Assembly (NCBI GenBank): GCA_045601245.1
Contig: JAZRZH010000020.1
Span: forward strand, 1 to 38,967
Source of the DNA: Cacconaster sp045601245
GTDB lineage: Bacteria; Bacteroidota; Bacteroidia; Bacteroidales; UBA932
Direction: 5' to 3'
Length of the DNA stretch: 38,967 nt
Shown: one piece after another, positions 1 to 7,068 of the stretch
How the letters are laid out: each line of letters starts with the position of its first letter
Position numbering within the stretch: the first letter of the stretch is position 1
Position numbers and translations under genes: made by a program
The notes under the pieces: generated by a model
What the model was told of the DNA's origin: nothing
Database searches by the model: none
The model's input: only the letters and a program-made list of their open reading frames with translations

Positions 1-18
1 TTTAAAAAACTTTCAATT

Positions 19-402
19 ATGGCAACAAAATTTTTCGTTTGCACGACTTGCGGAAACGTTGTCGTGAAGTTTGTAGACAGCGGTGTGATTCCTTTCTGCT
101 GCGGAAAGGCAATGGTTGAACTCATCCCCGGCACCTCTGACGGCGCTGTAGAGAAACACCTCCCTGTCGTTGAATCTGTGGGCAAACACACCATCAGGGT
201 GAAGGTCGGCGCGATGCCGCACCCTATGCTGGCTGAGCACCACATCTCTTTCATCTATCTTGAGACCCCGACCGGAGGTCAGATCAAGTATCTCAAACCT
301 GGAGAGCCCGCTGAAGCGATATTCTGCAACGTATGCGAAAAGCCCGTAGCGGTATATGCATACTGCAACATCCACGGTCTCTGGAAGACCGTCCTTCACT
401 GA
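19..402 (+). CDS. Desulfoferrodoxin (superoxide reductase)
   Basis: A 127-residue protein matching two-domain desulfoferrodoxin. The N-terminal desulforedoxin-like part shows C8-x2-C11 and the adjacent pair C27-C28, the four ligands of the rubredoxin-like iron. The C-terminal superoxide reductase part carries the EKH motif (E45, K46, H47), H68 and H74/H75, then C116-x2-H119, which together fit the four-His/one-Cys catalytic iron site. By family knowledge it reduces superoxide to hydrogen peroxide in the cytoplasm using electrons from rubredoxin. An additional CxxC at 103-106 is unusual. It is followed at 26 nt by a lipocalin and then ferritin on the same strand, which suggests an oxidative-stress and iron group. 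The upstream region is cut off by the window edge. Confidence 0.95.
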   Translation: MATKFFVCTTCGNVVVKFVDSGVIPFCCGKAMVELIPGTSDGAVEKHLPVVESVGKHTIRVKVGAMPHPMLAEHHISFIYLETPTGGQIKYLKPGEPAEAIFCNVCEKPVAVYAYCNIHGLWKTVLH

Positions 403-428
403 CCGCTCACGCAGTAACAAGCAATGCC

Positions 429-950
429 ATGAAACGACTCTTTACACTTATCGCTATGGCTGCACTTTCAGTATGCTGTATGGCTCAGAAGGTCAACAAT
501 TCGACCATCACAAATTTGGAGCCTGAAAAATACCTCGGCAAATGGTATGAAATAGCCAGGTTTGACCACAAATTCGAACGCGGACTCAATTTCGCAACCG
601 CGAATTACTCCCTGATGAACGACGGCAAGATCAAGGTCGTCAACAGCGGCATCAAGAACGGCAAGCTCCACAGCTCCGTCGGCAAAGCCAAATTCACCGA
701 CAATCCAGGTCTCCTCAGGGTATCCTTCTTCGGACCTTTCTACTCCGACTACCGCATAATGATGTTGAGCAAAGACTATAAGTATGCTCTTGTCGGATCG
801 AAGTCCGCAAAATATCTCTGGATCCTCTCACGTACCCCTGCAGTTCCGGAAGGCACCCTGAACCATATCCTTGTAGAGGCTGCGACCAGAGGCTATGACA
901 TATCAAAACTCATCTGGGTAAAGCAGGGAATCTCAGAAACGGAATTTTAA
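429..950 (+). CDS. Lipocalin family protein (Blc-like)
   Basis: A 173-residue lipocalin. The start is the ATG at 429, because it opens a clean signal peptide (MKRLFTLIAMAALSVCCMAQ); the frame continues upstream only through the end of the preceding gene. The lipocalin signature GKWYEIARFDHKFE lies at residues 37-50, and the middle part (FFGPFY, then YRIMMLSKDYKYALVGS) is the typical Blc/apolipoprotein D pattern. Such proteins bind lysophospholipids or fatty acids in the cell envelope. The Cys-Cys pair in the leader does not give a good lipobox, so it may be a soluble periplasmic form and not an outer-membrane lipoprotein as in E. coli Blc. It lies between superoxide reductase and ferritin. 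Confidence 0.9.
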   Translation: MKRLFTLIAMAALSVCCMAQKVNNSTITNLEPEKYLGKWYEIARFDHKFERGLNFATANYSLMNDGKIKVVNSGIKNGKLHSSVGKAKFTDNPGLLRVSFFGPFYSDYRIMMLSKDYKYALVGSKSAKYLWILSRTPAVPEGTLNHILVEAATRGYDISKLIWVKQGISETEF

Positions 951-961
951 TAAGTAATACT

Positions 962-1480
962 ATGATTTCAAATAAAATGCACAAGGCCATCAACGACCAG
1001 ATAAATGCAGAACTCTGGTCAGCATACCTCTACCTCGCAATGGCGATGGACGCCGAAGCGAAAGCCCTCAGGGGCATAGCAAGCTGGTTCTTCGTACAGT
1101 GGCTCGAAGAACAGGACCACGCAAGGATCTTTGAAAACTACCTCAACTCCCAGGGAGCGAAAGTGGAACTCAAACCGATTGCAGAGGTGCCGCAGGAGTG
1201 GAAAGACCCTCTTGATATGTTCAAGGACACTCTGAACCACGAAAAAGAGGTTACACGGATGATCCACGACCTTGTCGGACTGGCGATGGAGGAGCGGGAC
1301 TTCGCAACCCTGAGCAGGCTGCAGTGGTTCGTGGACGAGCAGGTCGAAGAGGAGGAAAGCGCCTCAGAACAAGTCTCGGACTTCGAAAGGGCCGGCAAGG
1401 ACAGCGCGATGCTTTTCAGACTCAACTGTATGCTCGGAGAGAGAAAATACAAGAAGGCGGAGCCGCTTGACGACAAGTAA
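962..1480 (+). CDS. ftnA: Ferritin (non-haem bacterial type)
   Basis: A 172-residue four-helix ferritin. The ferroxidase ligands are visible as E17 (NAELWSAYLYLAMA), the EEQDHA helix near residues 50-54 and the EQVEEE segment near 127-132. Length and order match bacterial FtnA, with no haem-binding Met of bacterioferritin evident. It stores iron as a ferric mineral inside a 24-mer in the cytoplasm, which limits Fenton chemistry. The gene starts 11 nt after the lipocalin stop, so the two are probably co-transcribed, and a strong hairpin follows at 1503-1526. Confidence 0.96.
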   Translation: MISNKMHKAINDQINAELWSAYLYLAMAMDAEAKALRGIASWFFVQWLEEQDHARIFENYLNSQGAKVELKPIAEVPQEWKDPLDMFKDTLNHEKEVTRMIHDLVGLAMEERDFATLSRLQWFVDEQVEEEESASEQVSDFERAGKDSAMLFRLNCMLGERKYKKAEPLDDK

Positions 1481-1502
1481 GACTCCAACTGAGACAATCA
1501 AA

Positions 1503-1526
1503 AAGGGTGGCCCGGGTCACCCTTTC
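1503..1526. terminator. Bidirectional intrinsic terminator between ftnA and lgt
   Basis: AAAGGGTG (1503-1510) pairs perfectly with CACCCTTT (1519-1526), and the GCCCGGGT centre can extend the stem. A T-rich tract follows on the + strand and an A-tract precedes it, giving T-richness on the minus strand. It sits between the convergent ferritin and lgt genes and can serve both. Confidence 0.85.
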
Positions 1527-1533
1527 TTTTGTG

Positions 1534-2403
1534 CTACCGCGCAGTCTTTGGAGGCGGACAGTAATTCCTTGGCCTGTCAGTTTCTCGCAGCACCGGACGC
1601 TTGCGGATGCAGCTGACGACGATGCTGATGATGCCGGCGAGGATGAACGGTATACTGAGAATCTGGCCCATATTGAGCTTCATCCCCTCTTCGAAGGCCA
1701 CCTGAGGCATCTTGATATACTCGATGAGGAACCTCATTCCAAAGCATCCGATGAGGAATGCCCCGAAGAGCCATCCGCGATGTACCTTGTGTGCCTTCTT
1801 GCAGTAGACCCAGAGCAGGATGAATCCGAGGATGAGATATGATAGCGCCTCGTATATCTGCGTCGGATGCTTGGGCACTGTCTCACCCCTGCGGACAAAG
1901 ATGAAACCCCACGGAAGGGATGTCTCATTGCCGTAGATTTCGGAATTGAAGAGATTGCCCAGGCGGATGAAGCAGCCGGCGAAGCAGACCGCTATGACCA
2001 GACGGTCAAGCATCCACATCATATCGAATCCATTCTTCTTGCCGTACTTGGCAGTGTACCACCATATGGCCAGCAGGACGCCTATGGCACCGCCGTGGGA
2101 TGCGAGGCCGCCCTTCCACGGCATGAATATCTCCTTGAAGCCCTCCCAGCTGCCGAGATAGTAATCAGGCTGATAGAATAGGCAGTGGCCGAGACGGGCG
2201 CCGACTATTGTGCCGATGAGCAGAGCATAGAGCAACGGCTCGATGAGGTCGACGTTGACGCCCTCACGCCTGTAGAACTTGATGAAAAGCCAGTAGCCCA
2301 GCGGGAATCCGGCCACGAAGAGCAGCGAATAATAACGCAGCGCGAACGGGCCGAGATTAAAGATTATCGGGTCTACGTTCCAGACAACAGACAGGAGATT
2401 CAT
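1534..2403 (-). CDS. lgt: Phosphatidylglycerol-prolipoprotein diacylglyceryl transferase
   Basis: A 289-residue polytopic inner-membrane protein. Start taken at the ATG ending at 2403 (MNLLSVVWNVDP); an upstream in-frame extension would overlap pgk. It transfers diacylglycerol from phosphatidylglycerol to the lipobox cysteine of prolipoproteins, the first step of lipoprotein maturation. Diagnostic motifs are WKGGLASHGG (the catalytic His loop), the Lgt signature RLGNLFNSEIYG, and HPTQIYEAL near the C-terminus. About seven hydrophobic segments are present. It begins 4 nt after the pgk stop on the same strand, so pgk and lgt form an operon. It would serve the several lipoproteins in this window. 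Confidence 0.96.
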   Translation of the reverse strand: MNLLSVVWNVDPIIFNLGPFALRYYSLLFVAGFPLGYWLFIKFYRREGVNVDLIEPLLYALLIGTIVGARLGHCLFYQPDYYLGSWEGFKEIFMPWKGGLASHGGAIGVLLAIWWYTAKYGKKNGFDMMWMLDRLVIAVCFAGCFIRLGNLFNSEIYGNETSLPWGFIFVRRGETVPKHPTQIYEALSYLILGFILLWVYCKKAHKVHRGWLFGAFLIGCFGMRFLIEYIKMPQVAFEEGMKLNMGQILSIPFILAGIISIVVSCIRKRPVLRETDRPRNYCPPPKTAR

Positions 2404-2407
2404 CGTA

Positions 2408-3658
2408 TTATTCCTTAATAGCCTTGATACCCGGAAGTTCAATACCCTCGAGGTATTCGAGCATCGCACCACCGCCGGTGGAAACATAACTTACCTTGTC
2501 GGCATAACCCATCTGGTTGACAGCTGCCACGGAGTCACCGCCGCCCACGAGGGTGAAAGTACCCTTGGCCGTAACGTCTGCGAGCATCTGTGCCATTGCC
2601 TTGGTTCCTGCGGCGAAATTCTCCATCTCGAACACGCCCATAGGACCGTTCCAAAGTATGGTTCTGGAAGACTCGATGATGACCTTGCATTCCTCAATGG
2701 TGGAAGGAGCGGCATCCATACCCATCCAGCCATCCGGAATGTCATCCACAGGGACAACCTTCTTCGCTGCATCATTGCTGAAAGCATCCGCAGCCACAAC
2801 CTCGTGGCCGTAGGTCAGCTTCACGCCCTTGGCCTCAGCCTTGGCAAGTATTGCCTTTGCGGTCTCTATCTGGTCGTCTTCGCATAGTGAAGCGCCGATC
2901 TTTCCGCCCTGCGCCTTTACGAGGGTGAAGACCATTCCGCCTCCGATGATGATATGGTCGCACTTGTCTATGAGATTCTCAATGATGCCGATCTTCGAAG
3001 AGACCTTGGCTCCGCCGAGTATGGCTGTCATAGGGCGCGCTGGATTGTCGAGCACCTTGTCGATGGCGGTGATTTCGCCGTTCATCACATAGCCGAACAT
3101 CTTGTCCTGCGGGAAATGCTTCGCAATGAGCGAAGTTGAGGCATGCGCGCGGTGTGCGGTGCCGAATGCGTCATTGATGTAGCAGTCTGCATAGGAAGCG
3201 AGGTGGGCCGTGAATTCCTTCTGGCTCTCCTTGACTGCCGCCTTTGCGGCCTTCTTCTCTTCATCCGAGGCGTCCTCCGCGAGTCCGCGCGGCTTACCCT
3301 CCTCCTCTGCGTAGAAGCGGAGATTCTCGAGCAGCAGCACCTCGCCCGGCTTGAGAGCAGCGGCCTGCTCATCCGCCTTCCAGCAGTCAGGCGCAAACTG
3401 TACCGGTACGCCGAGATACTCTTCGATACGGCTTACGATATGCTTGAGGGAGAACTTCTCAGCAGGGCCCTTCGGCTTGCCGAGATGGGACATCACGATA
3501 AGCGAACCACCTTTCTCCAACACTTTCTTGAGCGTAGGGATGGCTGCGCGTATGCGGGTGTCATCGGTGATATTGAAATTCTCATCCAAAGGGACGTTGA
3601 AATCGACTCTGACAATGGCTTTTTTGCCGGCAAAATCGTAAGTATCAATGCAATTCAT
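2408..3658 (-). CDS. pgk: Phosphoglycerate kinase
   Basis: A 416-residue phosphoglycerate kinase, the normal bacterial length. It catalyses 1,3-bisphosphoglycerate + ADP to 3-phosphoglycerate + ATP in glycolysis. The N-terminal signature KKAIVRVDFNVPLDENF, the substrate loop VMSHLGKPKG, the ILGGAKVSSKI segment and the nucleotide-binding LVGGGDSVAA near the C-terminus are all intact. The start is the ATG at 3658-3656, with MNCIDTYDFAGK preceding the signature as expected. A TAnnTTTG -7 box lies at 3692-3699 on the minus strand, divergent from the methyltransferase promoter. Confidence 0.97.
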   Translation of the reverse strand: MNCIDTYDFAGKKAIVRVDFNVPLDENFNITDDTRIRAAIPTLKKVLEKGGSLIVMSHLGKPKGPAEKFSLKHIVSRIEEYLGVPVQFAPDCWKADEQAAALKPGEVLLLENLRFYAEEEGKPRGLAEDASDEEKKAAKAAVKESQKEFTAHLASYADCYINDAFGTAHRAHASTSLIAKHFPQDKMFGYVMNGEITAIDKVLDNPARPMTAILGGAKVSSKIGIIENLIDKCDHIIIGGGMVFTLVKAQGGKIGASLCEDDQIETAKAILAKAEAKGVKLTYGHEVVAADAFSNDAAKKVVPVDDIPDGWMGMDAAPSTIEECKVIIESSRTILWNGPMGVFEMENFAAGTKAMAQMLADVTAKGTFTLVGGGDSVAAVNQMGYADKVSYVSTGGGAMLEYLEGIELPGIKAIKE

Positions 3659-3691
3659 AATAATATGCGTTTAATGTAATTCCTTAATTCG

Positions 3692-3721
3692 CAAATTTAA
3701 CAAATTACTTTCATATCTTTG
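3692..3721. promoter_or_regulatory. Divergent -7 boxes for pgk (-) and the RlmI-like gene (+)
   Basis: The minus strand reads TAAATTTG (complement of 3692-3699), 33 nt before the pgk start. The plus strand reads TATCTTTG at 3714-3721, only 8 nt before the ATG at 3730. Both match the Bacteroidota -7 consensus TAnnTTTG. A TTG at the ideal upstream spacing is not convincing for either. The plus promoter implies a very short or absent leader. Confidence 0.5.
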
Positions 3722-3729
3722 TAATCAAT

Positions 3730-4632
3730 ATGACTATCGAACAACCATCTCCTTCCTGGAAGGATTATGAACTTATAGACTCCGGAGACTTTTCCAAGCT
3801 GGAACGTTTCGGGCAGTACGTGATGATACGCCCGGAGCCGAAAGCATTGTGGCACAAGTCGATGACCGATCAGCAGTGGCACAGTATGGCCAATACCGAA
3901 TTCAAGCCGGGAGCCGGCTTCGGCAAGGCCGGCAAGGAGGACAGCGGATCGTGGACGATGCTCCGCAAAATGCAGGAGCAGTGGCCGGTCGCCTATCCGG
4001 AGGTGGGATTCAAGCTCCGTCTCGGACTGACCTCGTTCAAGCACGTGGGCATCTTCCCCGAGCAGGCGACGAACTGGGATTTCATCTACAGGAACACAAA
4101 GGAGATCGCCGCATCGCAGGCAGAGAAGCCGAAGGTGCTCAATCTGTTCGCATACACGGGAGCCGCTTCTCTCGCGGCCTGCAAGGGTGGTGCGGAAGTC
4201 ACGCACCTCGACTCCGTGAAGCAGGTCGTCACCTGGGCCCGAGGCAATATGGAGATGAGCGGGCTTGACGGTATCCACTGGATCGTCGAGGACGCCCTGA
4301 AGTTCGCCCGCCGGCAGCAGCGCCGCGGCACCCTCTATCAGGGCATCATCCTCGACCCGCCGGCATACGGCCACGGTCCTGACGGAGAGCGCTGGAAGCT
4401 CGACGAATGTCTCTATGACATCCTTCAGTGCTGCGCTTCCATCCTCGCACCGGAGAACAGTTTCCTGGTGCTCAATCTCTATTCCAACGGATATTCTGCC
4501 GTGCTTGCGGAGACCCTTGTCCGCTGCGCATTCGGCTCCGAATGCAAGAGCCTAGAATGCGGCGAGTCGGTGCTCCGCGATCGCTTCGGCAAAGCCCTGC
4601 CGCTCAGTGTGTTTACAAGATTACGCAGATAA
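3730..4632 (+). CDS. Class I SAM-dependent methyltransferase, RlmI/RlmK-like
   Basis: A 300-residue methyltransferase. The Rossmann SAM-binding motif is VLNLFAYTGAASLAA (about residues 136-150), followed by the acidic strand end VTHLDSVKQVV and the catalytic-type motif IILDPPAYG near 217-225. This arrangement is that of the COG1092 family of 23S rRNA cytosine-5 methyltransferases (RlmI/RlmK). The N-terminal PUA domain of E. coli RlmI is replaced by a shorter domain, so the exact substrate is uncertain. The TATCTTTG promoter box ends 8 nt upstream of the start. The two lipoprotein genes follow on the same strand from 11 nt downstream. Confidence 0.8.
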   Translation: MTIEQPSPSWKDYELIDSGDFSKLERFGQYVMIRPEPKALWHKSMTDQQWHSMANTEFKPGAGFGKAGKEDSGSWTMLRKMQEQWPVAYPEVGFKLRLGLTSFKHVGIFPEQATNWDFIYRNTKEIAASQAEKPKVLNLFAYTGAASLAACKGGAEVTHLDSVKQVVTWARGNMEMSGLDGIHWIVEDALKFARRQQRRGTLYQGIILDPPAYGHGPDGERWKLDECLYDILQCCASILAPENSFLVLNLYSNGYSAVLAETLVRCAFGSECKSLECGESVLRDRFGKALPLSVFTRLRR

Positions 4633-4643
4633 TTGATAATAAT

Positions 4644-5768
4644 ATGAGACGTTTCAGCCTTCTGATCATTGCTCTGACCGCCATCACGCTGTCAGGCTGC
4701 TCTCCGAAGATTTCGGGCAAATTATCAAGAGCATACCCGGCATTGAATGACAATGCCGAAGTCGCAGTCATTGACAAGGACACAAGGATCCCTGACAATT
4801 CCCTTAAAATCGGTCTCCTTGAAATCGGGCCAGCCAGGTTCACGACAGAGGAACTCGGCTCCTATGAGAATGTCATCAAAATCGCAATGGCGACAGCACG
4901 CCAGCACGGAGGCAACATTATCCAGTTACTGGACTACCTGCCGGCAGGAATCGACTGCAATACCGCCAGAATATGGGCGAACGTATATTACAGGAACGAC
5001 GTTTCAGACCTGAAGTCCATCACCGGGGCACCGCAGCCGACCCCGCTCGCCAAAATTAAGGACAAATATGAGAAGTTCCAGACCATCGGTGAAATGCCGC
5101 CGTCACTGAGAATCGCCGTCCACGGCGGTGCGGGCTACAGGCTCATCAATGTTGACGGAGCTGAAATGTCCGGCGGCTCCGATGCGGACAATTTCAACGA
5201 ATCATCGCAGCCAGCTGCTGTTGCAAGCCCCGATGAGATCGAGCACAACCGCAAGATGAAGTTCGGAATAAGCTATGGAGCCGACGCCGCGTTTTATCTC
5301 GGCAACTACACAGGATTCGGTATCAAATACAGCAACCTCCGCTCATCAGGCAAGGACATCATCACCACAACAAAGAATTACGTAAAGACCGAGACCCAGC
5401 TCGACGAGCAAACCGACATCTCATTCTTCGGACCGTTCTATTCACTGAGGCTTCTGAGCAAAAACTACAGACAATCCCTGATCATCAATATCGGAGCCGG
5501 TCGCGTGAACTTCAGGGACGAGGTTACTTATGGCGGCGTCTACACCAAGACCAAAGGTGGCAACCTCGGCGGAATGGCTGACATCAACTACGACTATACC
5601 ATCAACAGGAAATATGCAATCGGCGCGAATGTCTCATATATCTACGGATATATCTCCCGTGCCACACTATTTGATGTCGACGGCAACGAGTTTATCCAGG
5701 ATGACGGTACGAGGGTCGGCCTCCAGCATATTTCGGCAAATATCGGCCTGAGAATCAATCTGTTCTAA
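4644..5768 (+). CDS. Lipoprotein with beta-barrel-like C-terminal half (paralogue 1)
   Basis: A 374-residue protein of no family I can name. The ATG at 4644 opens a lipoprotein signal (MRRFSLLIIALTAITLSGC, lipobox LSGC at residue 19). Residues about 20-140 form a domain rich in KIG, GGNII and DYLPAG-type motifs shared with the next gene. Residues about 195-374 look like an outer-membrane barrel: alternating aromatic strands such as FGISYGADAAFYLG, FFGPFYSLRLL and a final strand IGLRINLF with terminal Phe. It is probably a surface or periplasm-facing outer-membrane lipoprotein. A second copy follows at 21 nt, which indicates tandem duplication. Function unknown. Confidence 0.75.
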   Translation: MRRFSLLIIALTAITLSGCSPKISGKLSRAYPALNDNAEVAVIDKDTRIPDNSLKIGLLEIGPARFTTEELGSYENVIKIAMATARQHGGNIIQLLDYLPAGIDCNTARIWANVYYRNDVSDLKSITGAPQPTPLAKIKDKYEKFQTIGEMPPSLRIAVHGGAGYRLINVDGAEMSGGSDADNFNESSQPAAVASPDEIEHNRKMKFGISYGADAAFYLGNYTGFGIKYSNLRSSGKDIITTTKNYVKTETQLDEQTDISFFGPFYSLRLLSKNYRQSLIINIGAGRVNFRDEVTYGGVYTKTKGGNLGGMADINYDYTINRKYAIGANVSYIYGYISRATLFDVDGNEFIQDDGTRVGLQHISANIGLRINLF

Positions 5769-5789
5769 AGAATCAGCATTTTTCAAGAT

Positions 5790-6872
5790 ATGAGAAAATC
5801 CATCATCCTCACGGCTGCCGCGGCCATCATCCTTTCGGGCTGCGCTCCAAAACTTACCGGTTCCCTCTCAAGTGCCTATCCTGCTCTCGATGAAAAGGCG
5901 GACGTAGTCATCCTTGACAACACTTCAAAAGCTCCGGAGAAGAGCATCAAAATCGGCTCCATTTCCGTTACTCCGGGCAAATTCACGCCGGAAGACAAAA
6001 GTTCATACAACAGCCTCCTCGAGTCCGCCGTCAAACACGCAAAGACGCGCGGCGGCAATATCATCCGGATCACTGATTATCTGCCGCAGGGAGCCGATGC
6101 CATTGCAGACCACATTTGGATGGATGTCTATTACCTCAAGGACCTGACAGGGCTCAAGTCCATCACATCCGCACCGGCACCGTCCAAATTCACGGAAATC
6201 CGTGACATCTACAATCTCAAGAGACCTTCCGCACTCCCGTATACCTTCCGTTTCGCAATCAACTGCGGCACTGGCAGAAGTATGATGGCGAACTATGAGG
6301 ACCCTTACATCTCCCCGGAAATGTACAACCACAACAATAAGATGAATCTCGGTTTCACTGTCAGCGCCGAGGCTTCCGTATTCTTTGACTACAACAATGG
6401 TTTCGGTCTGAAAGTACACAACTACCATTCGTCATCCACTGATGACATATACGTGATGGTCACCAATCAGGAGCATACGGTAAGTTACAGAGAGTCCCGC
6501 GACATCACCTATGTCGGTCCGTTCTACTCCATCCGCGTGATGTCCGGCAACCAGAAGCATACATTCCTGGCCAATGTCGGCGCAGGCTGCCTGTTCTACA
6601 ACAACAGAATCAAGGCGGATATGCCGACTCAGAAACTGCAGGACAACGTACCGTTCAAGACTCTCGCAGCCAATCTCGGCGGCAGCCTGGGCCTCGAATA
6701 TGACTATGCTCTGACCGATAACATCTCCCTCGGCGCAGGTATGGACTATATGCTCGGCGTGGCGGCACGTTCCAAAATCACTAACCTCGACGGCTCGACC
6801 AGACAGGACAACGGCACCAAATTCGATCTGTCGTCCCTGTCGTTCAACATCGGTGTAAGATTCTGCCTCTAA
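5790..6872 (+). CDS. Lipoprotein with beta-barrel-like C-terminal half (paralogue 2)
   Basis: A 360-residue paralogue of the preceding gene. Lipoprotein signal MRKSIILTAAAAIILSGC, then matching blocks in the same order: CAPKLTGSLSSAYPALDE, SIKIGSISV, RGGNIIRITDYLPQG, LTGLKSITSAPAP, and in the barrel part TYVGPFYSIRVMSG and a terminal strand FNIGVRFCL. The pairing and conservation suggest both copies are functional, diverged in the linker between the two domains. Substrate or partner is not visible. The stop codon lies 2 nt before the MITE-like element at 6875-6947. Confidence 0.75.
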   Translation: MRKSIILTAAAAIILSGCAPKLTGSLSSAYPALDEKADVVILDNTSKAPEKSIKIGSISVTPGKFTPEDKSSYNSLLESAVKHAKTRGGNIIRITDYLPQGADAIADHIWMDVYYLKDLTGLKSITSAPAPSKFTEIRDIYNLKRPSALPYTFRFAINCGTGRSMMANYEDPYISPEMYNHNNKMNLGFTVSAEASVFFDYNNGFGLKVHNYHSSSTDDIYVMVTNQEHTVSYRESRDITYVGPFYSIRVMSGNQKHTFLANVGAGCLFYNNRIKADMPTQKLQDNVPFKTLAANLGGSLGLEYDYALTDNISLGAGMDYMLGVAARSKITNLDGSTRQDNGTKFDLSSLSFNIGVRFCL

Positions 6873-6874
6873 TT

Positions 6875-6947
6875 TAGAATCTGTTTTGAAATGTTTCAAT
6901 TTTTCTATTACATATCTTAAATCAATCATTTCAAAACAGATTCTTAT
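6875..6947. mobile_element. MITE-like element, 67 bp, with 17-bp inverted ends and TTA duplications
   Basis: The left end GAATCTGTTTTGAAATG (6878-6894) is the exact reverse complement of the right end at 6928-6944. The two ends enclose a 33-bp AT-rich centre, and the whole is flanked on each side by TTA (6875-6877 and 6945-6947). A three-base TNA duplication is what IS1031-group IS5-family elements make. The first ten bases match nine of ten in the ends of the IS at 24711. It encodes nothing and would need a transposase in trans. As RNA the dyad could also act as a terminator for the adjacent gene. Confidence 0.6.
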
Positions 6948-6987
6948 GCGTTTATAGTAACGCATCTATTACCTGATATTAATATAA

Positions 6988-7018
6988 AGGCCCTCCCACT
7001 ATCAATGCGGGAGGGCCT
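6988..7018 (-). terminator. Intrinsic terminator downstream of the pyrH-frr-aroF operon
   Basis: AGGCCCTCCC (6988-6997) pairs with GGGAGGGCCT (7009-7018) across an 11-base loop. On the minus strand the stem is followed by TTTATATTA. It lies downstream of the last gene of the minus-strand operon (stop at 7069). A second short hairpin (GCCACC/GGTGGC, 7041-7056) lies between it and the stop. Confidence 0.8.
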
Positions 7019-7068
7019 GCATTGCCCTTCGGAGCAAACTGCCACCGACCGGTGGCGGGACAAGTATA

